Of a stretch of DNA of 5,683 nt, positions 1-4,569 are shown one piece after another. The stretch comes from Nautiliaceae bacterium. GTDB taxonomy: Bacteria; Campylobacterota; Campylobacteria; Campylobacterales; Nautiliaceae. The notes under the pieces are model-generated. The model searched no databases. It was not told where the DNA came from and saw nothing but the letters and a program-made list of their open reading frames with translations. How positions within the stretch are numbered: the stretch's first letter is position 1; the number at the start of each line of letters is the position of its first letter. The stretch is from positions 1 through 5,683 of the forward strand of contig JALTBU010000144.1 in NCBI GenBank assembly GCA_027008345.1, read 5' to 3'. The translations under genes were made by a program, and so were the position numbers.

Positions 1-320
1 TTAAAAAATATCAAAATGAGTATATTAAAACATATATGTGCGTTAAAAATGCTTTTTTAAAAATAGATCCTTTTAAAATTGCTTGGGTCAGTTGGGATGA
101 ATATCATATTGAAATTAAAGCTATAACAATTAAACTTTTAAAAACAAATTTTCAAAATATTGAAAAGACAGTAAATGAAGTTTTGGATCGTTATTTTAAC
201 AGTTACGAAAAAGAAAATAAAATTCATTCTAAAAATTTAGCAGGAGAAATTAAAAAGTGTAAAGATTTAGATATAGAAAATTTATATAAAAACCTTTGTG
301 AAAAAAATGATTTTTTGTAA
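1..320 (+). CDS. Hypothetical protein, 5'-truncated by the window edge
   Basis: The reading frame is open from base 3 to the TAA at 318-320, giving at least 105 residues. An internal ATG at 36 would give 94 residues. It has no Shine-Dalgarno-like sequence before it, and the frame continues upstream of it with plausible residues (KKYQNEYIKTY), so the true start is most likely outside the window. The visible part is lysine- and asparagine-rich and predicted mainly helical, with an aromatic patch (IAWVSWDEYH) near the start of the visible part. No signal peptide, membrane span or catalytic motif can be seen, and I do not recognise a family. The gene is convergent with the agmatine deiminase-like gene. 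Only four bases separate the two stop codons and no terminator hairpin lies between them. That it is coding rests on the long open frame and the tight tail-to-tail packing. Confidence 0.6.
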   Translation, partial: KKYQNEYIKTYMCVKNAFLKIDPFKIAWVSWDEYHIEIKAITIKLLKTNFQNIEKTVNEVLDRYFNSYEKENKIHSKNLAGEIKKCKDLDIENLYKNLCEKNDFL

Positions 321-324
321 ATAA

Positions 325-1290
325 TTACTTATTTAATAAACAATCATTAAAGTATTCTTTACTTATGCAGTGGATGCTTCCGTGTTGTTTTATTAGAGTA
401 TTTGCATTAATAGGGATGATTTCTCTGTCTTTGAATATTTCAGTGAATAAATCATAAACATATTTATCTTTTTTATCTTCATAAATTGGAAGTATTACCG
501 CTTCATTTGTTATAAGAAAGTTCGCATATGTTGCGGGAAGTCTCTCTCCTTGCCATATTTTAGCATTTGGCAGTGGCAGTGGGATTAAATTAAATTTAGT
601 TTTTTTAAGTTCTTCTTCCATTTTTTTAAGCTCTTCATAATGAATATCGTTTTTATCTTCACATTTACAATAAACTATCGTATTTTCATTTACAAATCTT
701 GCAAGTGTATCTATGTGAGAGTCTGTATCATCACCTTCTAAAAATCCGTGATTTAACCAGATAATCTCTTTTACAAAAATTTCTTTTTTTAAAAAATTTT
801 CAATTTCTTCTCTTGTCATTGGATAATTTCTGTTTGGTTCAAGAAGACACTGACTAGTGGTCAGTAAAATCTGACCATTAGTATCAATGCTTCCGCCCTC
901 TAAAATAAAATTATAGCTTTTATAAATATCAAAAATTTCTCTTGAAATTAGATTATCATAATTGCTTGGAAATTTAAGTCCCCATCCGTTGAATTTAAAA
1001 TCAAGAAGTTTAACTTCATTATTAATTTTTACACTTATAGCTCCAAAATCCCTTGCCCAAGTGTCATTATTTTTTACTTTTTTGAAAATAAAATTTTTGT
1101 GATTAAGGTGATTTATTGTATTTTCATCTTCATAGCATATTAAAACTTTTTGATATTGGGCTATTGCATAGGCTATTTGGGTGAAAGTTTTTATAGTATC
1201 TTCTAAACAGCAATTCCAATCAGTATTTTTGTGAGGAAAAACAAGCTGGATAAATTCTTGTTTTTCCCATTCGGGTATTAAATAATTCAT
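325..1290 (-). CDS. Agmatine deiminase / peptidyl-arginine deiminase family protein
   Basis: The 321-residue protein belongs to the PAD_porph family of guanidine-modifying enzymes. Agmatine deiminases in this family hydrolyse agmatine to N-carbamoylputrescine and ammonia, feeding putrescine synthesis in the cytoplasm. The family's landmarks appear in order: WARDFGAI (Asp81), LEGGSID (Glu131), GDDTDSHIDTLARF (His192, Asp194), KIWQGERLPATYANF (244-258), and the C-terminal HGSIHCIS with the presumed nucleophile Cys308. The length is slightly shorter than the roughly 340-370 residues of well-studied agmatine deiminases. The last motif reads HGSIHC where canonical enzymes have GGGNIHC, so agmatine is the likely but not proven substrate. 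Residues 219-230 form a repetitive charged helix (EELKK-M-EEELKK). The start ATG overlaps the leuC stop (ATGA) and is preceded by AAGGGA inside the end of leuC, which suggests translational coupling. There is no signal peptide, unlike the secreted Porphyromonas enzyme. Confidence 0.88.
   Translation of the reverse strand: MNYLIPEWEKQEFIQLVFPHKNTDWNCCLEDTIKTFTQIAYAIAQYQKVLICYEDENTINHLNHKNFIFKKVKNNDTWARDFGAISVKINNEVKLLDFKFNGWGLKFPSNYDNLISREIFDIYKSYNFILEGGSIDTNGQILLTTSQCLLEPNRNYPMTREEIENFLKKEIFVKEIIWLNHGFLEGDDTDSHIDTLARFVNENTIVYCKCEDKNDIHYEELKKMEEELKKTKFNLIPLPLPNAKIWQGERLPATYANFLITNEAVILPIYEDKKDKYVYDLFTEIFKDREIIPINANTLIKQHGSIHCISKEYFNDCLLNK
853..882. repeat. Near-perfect 12-bp inverted repeat inside the deiminase gene
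   Basis: ACTAGTGGTCAG (853-864) and CTGACCATTAGT (871-882) are inverted copies around a 6-base AT-rich loop (865-870). Eleven of 12 positions pair, and the single mismatch (857/878) would be a G-U wobble in a + strand RNA. A third copy of the CTGAC core lies at 850-854. The repeat sits over the codons just after the EGG motif of the deiminase. It is notable for its length and GC content in such an AT-rich region. Its function is unknown and it may be coincidental. Confidence 0.6.
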
Positions 1291-2564
1291 ATATCCCTTG
1301 GATCTGCAATTTTTCCTGCAATTGCACTTGCTGCTGCAACTGCTGCGTTACTTAAATATACTTCTGAATTTCTGCTTCCCATTCTACCTCTAAAATTTCT
1401 ATTTGTAGTAGCTACTGCTCTTTCGCCATCTCCAAGTATTCCCATATATCCGCCAAGACATGCACCACAAGTAGGGTTTGCTACAACTGCTCCAGCATCA
1501 ATTAATGTATCGATAATTCCTTCATGCTCTGCTTGTTTATAGATTCTTTGAGTTGCCGGAGTTACAATTAGTCTTACACGTCTGTGTACTCTTTTACCTT
1601 TTAGGATATTCGCGGCAGTTCTTAAATCACTTAAAGTTCCGTTTGTACAGCTTCCGATATATACTTGATGAATTTCTATATCGTCTTTTACTGCTTGGGA
1701 TACAGGTTTTCCATTGCTTGGAAGGTATGGATAAGCAACCATAGGTTCAAGTTTGCTTACATCAATTTCAATTATTTGAGAATATTTTGCATCCGGGTCT
1801 GAATAATGAATTTTTGGCTCAGCTCTTAATGGATTATATTTTTTAACTTCTTCTAAGAAAGCTTCTGTAATATTGTCATAAGCGATAATTCCATTTTTAG
1901 CTCCGGCCTCAATCGCCATATTACACAAGCTCATTCTATCATCCATTGGAAGATTTTCTATTGTATCGCCTGTAAATTCAAGTGCTTTATATAATGCCCC
2001 ATCAACTCCGATTCTTCTAATAAGCTCTAAAATTAAATCTTTTCCATAAACATGCTCGCCTCTTTCGCCTTTAAATACAACTTTAATTGATTCTGGTACT
2101 TTAAACCAGCTTTTCCCTGTAATCATACAAAAAGCAATATCAGTGCTTCCCATACCTGTTGAAAATGCTCCAAGAGCTCCATGAGTACAAGTGTGTGAAT
2201 CAGCTCCGATAATTACATCACCCGGGATTACAAGGCCTTTTTCAGGTAAAAGTCTATGTTCAATTCCCATATCTTTTTCATCAAAAAAGTTTTTTAAATT
2301 ATGCTCATATGCAAAATCTCTGTTTATTTTAGCCTGATTTGCAGAAGCTATATCTTTTGGAGGAATAAAATGGTCTAAAACAATTGCAAAGTTATCTGGT
2401 TTAGCTAACTTTTTTGCCCCGCTTTCTTTAAATGCTCTTATTGAAATTGGAGTTGTAATATCATTTCCTATTGTCATATCAACATCGCACATAATAATCT
2501 CACCAGGCTTTACTTCTCTTCCTATGTGTTCGGCAAAAATTTTTTCAGTTATTGTCATAGGCAT
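1287..2564 (-). CDS. leuC: 3-isopropylmalate dehydratase large subunit (LeuC)
   Basis: The 425-residue aconitase-superfamily protein is the large, [4Fe-4S]-bearing subunit that with LeuD isomerises 2-isopropylmalate to 3-isopropylmalate in leucine biosynthesis. The cluster ligands are visible: Cys306 in GSCTNG, and Cys366 and Cys369 in NPTCGACLGG. Other family signatures are GADSHTCTHGALGAFSTGMGSTD (120-142), VTPATQRIY (334-342) and TTNRNFRGRMGS (386-397). The length fits the short archaeal/HacA-like subfamily (about 420 residues) rather than the ~470-residue enterobacterial LeuC. Homoaconitase activity cannot be excluded, because substrate choice in this subfamily depends largely on the small subunit. 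The ATG at 2564 is preferred over the ATG two codons downstream because AAGGA lies 5 bases upstream. leuD and leuB are not adjacent; the next gene in the operon is instead the deiminase-family gene, joined by an ATGA overlap. An extended -10 promoter lies just upstream. Confidence 0.96.
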   Translation of the reverse strand: MPMTITEKIFAEHIGREVKPGEIIMCDVDMTIGNDITTPISIRAFKESGAKKLAKPDNFAIVLDHFIPPKDIASANQAKINRDFAYEHNLKNFFDEKDMGIEHRLLPEKGLVIPGDVIIGADSHTCTHGALGAFSTGMGSTDIAFCMITGKSWFKVPESIKVVFKGERGEHVYGKDLILELIRRIGVDGALYKALEFTGDTIENLPMDDRMSLCNMAIEAGAKNGIIAYDNITEAFLEEVKKYNPLRAEPKIHYSDPDAKYSQIIEIDVSKLEPMVAYPYLPSNGKPVSQAVKDDIEIHQVYIGSCTNGTLSDLRTAANILKGKRVHRRVRLIVTPATQRIYKQAEHEGIIDTLIDAGAVVANPTCGACLGGYMGILGDGERAVATTNRNFRGRMGSRNSEVYLSNAAVAAASAIAGKIADPRDI

Positions 2565-2584
2565 TATTATCCTTTTTTGTCAAA

Positions 2585-2593
2585 ATTATAACA
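2585..2593 (-). promoter_or_regulatory. Extended -10 promoter of the leuC operon
   Basis: Read on the minus strand, this is TGTTATAAT: a perfect TATAAT hexamer with the TGn extension. No good -35 box lies 16-18 bases upstream, as is common in Campylobacterota. The predicted start of transcription is near 2578, giving a leader of about 14 bases that still contains the AAGGA ribosome binding site. The palindrome at 2604-2619 would lie at about -26 to -41 relative to this start, over the -35 region. Confidence 0.55.
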
Positions 2594-2603
2594 AAAACTA
2601 ATA

Positions 2604-2619
2604 ATTGATGATAATCAAT
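2604..2619. promoter_or_regulatory. Operator-like inverted repeat between leuC and the rhodanese gene
   Basis: ATTGAT-GATA-ATCAAT is a perfect 6-bp inverted repeat with a 4-base spacer, placed in the 99-bp divergent intergenic region. It overlaps the -35 region of the leuC promoter. It contains a GATAATC core resembling part of a Fur box, but by my hand alignment only about 12 of 19 positions fit the classical consensus. The identity of any regulator is unknown. Confidence 0.35.
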
Positions 2620-2663
2620 GAAAGTGTTTAAAATTCAGATAAAATTAGAAAAAAGGAGAAAAA

Positions 2664-3140
2664 ATGAAAAAATTATTATTAGCAGGATTAATTGGAGCGA
2701 GTATGCTGTTTGCATATAATCCTTTAGATGGTGTAAAAGCTCAAAAAGCAGCAGCTTTAAAGATTGTCGGCAACAGTTTTATTACAGTAAAAGAGCTTAA
2801 AAACTGGATAAAAAATGACAAAGATTTTCAAATTGTTGATGTTAGAGAACCGGTTGAGTGGAATGCGGGACAGATTGATTATATAGAGACAATTAATCTT
2901 CCAAGAGGGCTTGTTTACGCAGGAGTTAAAGGTGGGGCGTTAAAGCCTGATAAAACTTATGTAATAGTATGTAGAACAGGCCATAGAGCACTTTTATCGG
3001 CGGCTACACTTAAAAAATGGTATCATTTTAAACATGTATATGTGCTAAAAGGCGGAATCAAAGCATGGATTCAAAGCGGAGGAGTTATTACAAATCAGCT
3101 TCATTTAGGACCAGTTAAAGTGCAACTTCTTAATAAATAA
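2664..3140 (+). CDS. Exported single-domain rhodanese-like sulfurtransferase
   Basis: The 158-residue protein starts with a typical signal peptide (MKKLLLAGLIGASMLFA, probable cleavage near residue 17), so it is predicted to be periplasmic. One rhodanese domain follows, from about residue 36 to 142. It has the DVRE motif (59-62), the active-site loop CRTGHR with catalytic Cys103, and the C-terminal LKGGIKAWIQSG segment (128-139). Such domains carry persulfide sulfur on the cysteine and pass it to acceptors. The physiological donor and acceptor cannot be read from the sequence; sulfide, polysulfide or thiosulfate metabolism is a guess consistent with a vent-type organism. The start is supported by AAGGAG at 2653-2658, five bases before the ATG. 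The gene is divergent from leuC and appears monocistronic, ending in a terminator. A weak -10 (TAAAAT, 2640-2645) is the only promoter candidate seen. Confidence 0.92.
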   Translation: MKKLLLAGLIGASMLFAYNPLDGVKAQKAAALKIVGNSFITVKELKNWIKNDKDFQIVDVREPVEWNAGQIDYIETINLPRGLVYAGVKGGALKPDKTYVIVCRTGHRALLSAATLKKWYHFKHVYVLKGGIKAWIQSGGVITNQLHLGPVKVQLLNK

Positions 3141-3147
3141 ATCTTTT

Positions 3148-3172
3148 CCAACTCTTTGAGTTGGTTGTTTTT
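3148..3172 (+). terminator. Rho-independent terminator after the rhodanese gene
   Basis: CCAACTC (3148-3154) pairs perfectly with GAGTTGG (3158-3164) around a TTT loop. It is followed directly by TTGTTTTT on the + strand. It begins seven bases after the rhodanese stop codon. There is no matching A-tract upstream, so it should work only in the + direction. Confidence 0.88.
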
Positions 3173-3183
3173 ATAATCACTGT

Positions 3184-3212
3184 TTAATTGCTTCTATACT
3201 TTTTTGTATAAT
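3184..3212 (+). promoter_or_regulatory. Promoter of the DUF2905-thpR-flhX-like operon
   Basis: A perfect TATAAT at 3207-3212 is preceded by a T-rich tract. A poor -35 candidate (TTAATT, 3184-3189) lies 17 bases upstream. TATAC (3195-3199) and GTATA (3206-3210) form a small inverted repeat around a run of six T, overlapping the -10. Transcription would begin near 3219, leaving a very short leader before the ATG at 3230. Confidence 0.5.
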
Positions 3213-3229
3213 ACTAAAAAAGGCTATTG

Positions 3230-3439
3230 ATGGCTAAAATATTTATTTTTATTGGTATTATTTTTATATTGATTGGTTTAATTTTATATTTTTTTAAGGA
3301 TTTTCCGCTTTTTCATTTACCGGGAGATATTGTGATTAAAAAAGAAAATTTTACTTTTTATTTTCCTATAACTTCTTCAATTCTTATAAGTATTGTGTTA
3401 AGTGCTGTTTTTTATATCATATCAAGGTTTTTTCAATGA
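3230..3439 (+). CDS. DUF2905 family small membrane protein
   Basis: The 69-residue protein matches the DUF2905 pattern. It has an N-terminal membrane helix (about 4-22), the conserved LPGDI loop (30-34), NFTFYFP (40-46) and a second membrane helix (47-65). The function of the family is unknown; it is a two-span inner-membrane protein. I chose the ATG at 3230 over an immediately preceding in-frame TTG (3227) because AAAAAGG ends six bases before the ATG. It is the first gene of a three-gene operon. Its TGA stop overlaps the start of the next gene as ATGA, so the two are probably translationally coupled. Confidence 0.88.
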   Translation: MAKIFIFIGIIFILIGLILYFFKDFPLFHLPGDIVIKKENFTFYFPITSSILISIVLSAVFYIISRFFQ

Positions 3440-3900
3440 GACTTTTTATAGCTACTCCCGTAACTTTACCGATTTACGGAGCAATAAAGCAAGATTTATC
3501 AAAATACATAAAAGGTAAATGGGTGGAAGGGTGGAATTTGCATCTTACTCATAAATTCATTGGAGAAGATGAGCCGGATAGATATAAAAATAAATTGAAA
3601 ATTGAAAATGGAAAATTGAAAATTAACGGTATTGGGATGTTTGGAAATAAGGTTTTGTATTTAAAAGCGGATATTGATGATTCAATTAATAAACAAATTA
3701 ATGAAAAATTTAATCTTAAAAATGACAAACCTTTTGTTCCTCATATTACTTTATGCAGGATTAAAGAGCTTAAAGACGGATATAAAGATGCTCTTAAAAA
3801 ATGGGAAAATATAAATTTTGAAGTACCACTTGATGTTTATCTTTATAAATCCACCCTTACAAAGAAAGGTCCTGTTTATGAAAAAATCTACAAATACTAA
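3436..3900 (+). CDS. thpR: RNA 2',3'-cyclic phosphodiesterase / 2'-5' RNA ligase family (ThpR)
   Basis: The 154-residue protein carries the two hallmark HxT motifs of the 2H phosphoesterase superfamily: HLT at 36-38 (in NLHLTHKFIGE) and HIT at 103-105 (in FVPHITLCRIK). The two histidines act together on 2',3'-cyclic phosphate RNA ends; ligation of 2'-5' tRNA halves is the historical activity. The N-terminal MRLFIATPV is the usual first strand of the fold. It is shorter than the common 175-190 residues, mainly in the stretch between the two motifs. That stretch also contains a duplicated KLKI element (53-63) encoded by a short DNA repeat. The start overlaps the DUF2905 stop (ATGA), with AAGG eight bases upstream. 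The 3' end overlaps the next gene by 23 bases. Both catalytic motifs are intact, so it is probably active. Confidence 0.87.
   Translation: MRLFIATPVTLPIYGAIKQDLSKYIKGKWVEGWNLHLTHKFIGEDEPDRYKNKLKIENGKLKINGIGMFGNKVLYLKADIDDSINKQINEKFNLKNDKPFVPHITLCRIKELKDGYKDALKKWENINFEVPLDVYLYKSTLTKKGPVYEKIYKY
3592..3624 (+). repeat. Short direct repeat inside thpR
   Basis: AAATTGAAAATT occurs at 3592-3603 and again at 3613-3624, an in-frame spacing of 21 bases. It encodes KLKIENG followed by KLKI-NG. The repeat lies between the two catalytic HxT motifs in what should be a surface region. It looks like a small in-frame duplication or the remnant of a simple-sequence array. Confidence 0.6.
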
Positions 3901-4156
3901 AGCAGTTGCACTAAAATATAAAGCATATGAAGAGATGGCGCCAAAAGTGGTTGCCAAGGGGAGAGGAGAACTTGCTAAGAAAATAATTCAAAAAGCAAAA
4001 GAATTTGATGTGCCTTTATTTCAAAATGAAGAGCTTGCCGATATGCTTTTGAATATTGAGGTAGGAGAAGAAGTACCGCCTAAAATGTATGAAGCTGTTA
4101 TTGAGGTTTTTATCTGGCTTTATAAATTAGAAGAGAAAGCCCAGCTTAGTAAATAA
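3878..4156 (+). CDS. FlhB C-terminal-domain-like protein (FlhX / EscU-YscU-HrcU family)
   Basis: The 92-residue protein corresponds to the cytoplasmic C-terminal domain of the flagellar type III export switch protein FlhB, without the membrane domain. Conserved features are AVALKY (9-14), APKVVAKGRGELAKKI (21-36), KEFDVPLFQNEELADMLL (41-58) and VGEEVPPKMYEAVIEVFIWLYKL (62-84). The NPTH autocleavage site is absent: the N terminus reads STNTKAVALKY and begins about where cleaved FlhB would. It therefore resembles the free FlhBcc fragment, and Helicobacter HP1575 (FlhX) is the known analogue. It may contribute to the substrate-specificity switch of the flagellar export gate. I chose the ATG at 3878 because AAAGG lies eight bases upstream and homology begins there; a longer in-frame start at 3818 would lie deep in thpR. 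It is last in its operon. No clear terminator follows. Confidence 0.88.
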   Translation: MKKSTNTKAVALKYKAYEEMAPKVVAKGRGELAKKIIQKAKEFDVPLFQNEELADMLLNIEVGEEVPPKMYEAVIEVFIWLYKLEEKAQLSK

Positions 4157-4178
4157 ATAATTTTGTTATTAAATAAAT

Positions 4179-4196
4179 ATATTACAGAAATATTAC
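4179..4196 (+). repeat. Tandem ATATTAC half-sites upstream of the orphan gene promoter
   Basis: ATATTAC occurs at 4179-4185 and 4190-4196. The copies are 11 bases apart, about one helical turn, some 35-50 bases upstream of the -10 box at 4229. They could be a tandem protein-binding site, but the sequence is AT-rich and chance is possible. Confidence 0.25.
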
Positions 4197-4215
4197 GATT
4201 TTTTGAAATTAATTT

Positions 4216-4258
4216 GATTCTCCTTATGTATAATGTCGCAAATTTTTTAAGGAGAATC
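4216..4258. promoter_or_regulatory. Perfect 11-bp inverted repeat enclosing a promoter and containing the SD
   Basis: GATTCTCCTTA (4216-4226) and TAAGGAGAATC (4248-4258) are exact inverted copies separated by 21 bases. Their centres are 32 bases apart, about three helical turns. The right arm contains the AAGGAG ribosome binding site of the next gene. The loop contains its only good -10 box (TATAAT, 4229-4234; predicted start near 4241). Two readings are possible. As DNA, it would be a two-site operator across the promoter. As RNA, transcripts reading through from upstream would fold both arms and hide the SD, while transcripts from the internal promoter would lack the left arm. Confidence 0.75.
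4229..4234 (+). promoter_or_regulatory. -10 box of the 80-residue orphan gene
   Basis: This is a perfect TATAAT preceded by ATG. The best -35 candidate, TTGAAA at 4203-4208, has an over-long 20-base spacer. The predicted transcription start near 4241 gives a leader of about 19 bases that includes AAGGAG (4249-4254). Confidence 0.5.
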
Positions 4259-4259
4259 G

Positions 4260-4502
4260 ATGAATGTGGAAGCGAAACTTTTTGAATTAAAACAGCTTGC
4301 AAAAGAAGCGGTGGAGAATGAATATTCTTATTTTGAAGTGGTTGAAGCTTATTGGGATTTAAAAAAAGAGATAGCAAAAAGTTTTGATTTGATTTCAAAA
4401 GATATGATTAACTACTTAGAACTTGCCAAACTTATAACTATTGAAACTTTATATGCCTGCGGTTTTGATGGGGATATTGAATCTTTACTTTTGGATATTT
4501 AA
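4260..4502 (+). CDS. Small acidic hypothetical protein
   Basis: I do not recognise this 80-residue protein. It is predicted almost wholly helical and soluble, rich in Glu, Leu and Lys. Aromatic residues are concentrated in ENEYSYFEVVEAYWDLKKEI (19-38), and it has one cysteine near the C terminus (YACGFDGD). There is no signal peptide or membrane span. It has a proper start (AAGGAG five bases before the ATG) and its own -10 box, so it is probably a real gene. It stands alone between the FlhX-like operon and the AMMECR1 gene, each with separate promoters. Its translation start is embedded in the inverted repeat at 4216-4258, which suggests tight control. A small regulatory or adaptor protein would fit, but nothing in the sequence demonstrates that. 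Confidence 0.75.
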   Translation: MNVEAKLFELKQLAKEAVENEYSYFEVVEAYWDLKKEIAKSFDLISKDMINYLELAKLITIETLYACGFDGDIESLLLDI

Positions 4503-4514
4503 TTCTTTAAATTG

Positions 4515-4532
4515 AGTTTACATTGCTAAACT
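4515..4532. promoter_or_regulatory. Inverted repeat overlapping the AMMECR1 gene -35 box
   Basis: AGTTTA (4515-4520) and TAAACT (4527-4532) are perfect inverted copies around CATTGC. The -35 hexamer TTTACA (4517-4522) lies within the repeat. A third AGTTTA occurs at 4553-4558, at the predicted transcription start. The arrangement is that of a repressor operator, but no regulator can be named. Confidence 0.4.
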
Positions 4533-4545
4533 ATTGTGATATAAT
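4517..4545 (+). promoter_or_regulatory. Strong sigma-70 promoter of the AMMECR1 gene
   Basis: TTTACA (4517-4522; five of six match TTGACA) and TATAAT (4540-4545) are separated by exactly 17 bases. The -10 also has the TGn extension (TGA at 4537-4539). Predicted transcription starts near 4552. It is the best match to a full consensus promoter in the window. Confidence 0.75.
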
Positions 4546-4569
4546 ATATAAAAGTTTAAGGAGGGGAAA

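Noticed and set aside
1553..1744. + strand reading frame of 63 codons opposite leuC
   Set aside because: It lies wholly antisense to the strongly conserved leuC, has no ribosome binding site and resembles no protein family.
3818..3877. Upstream ATG giving a 20-residue longer FlhX-like protein
   Set aside because: The extension has no FlhB similarity and lies within thpR, while the ATG at 3878 has a suitable SD.
3751..3957. Minus-strand reading frame across the end of thpR and the start of the FlhX-like gene
   Set aside because: It is antisense to two well-supported genes; its hydrophobic, Phe-rich composition is what reversed Lys-rich codons give.
4156..4204. Possible terminator after the FlhX-like gene (AATAA/TTATT stem, later T-run)
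   Set aside because: The stem is only five A-T pairs and is not adjacent to the T-run, so it is too weak to call.
4120..4398. Minus-strand reading frame of 92 codons opposite the orphan gene
   Set aside because: The + strand gene has a proper SD and -10 box; this frame has neither and overlaps the inverted repeat and the end of the FlhX-like gene.
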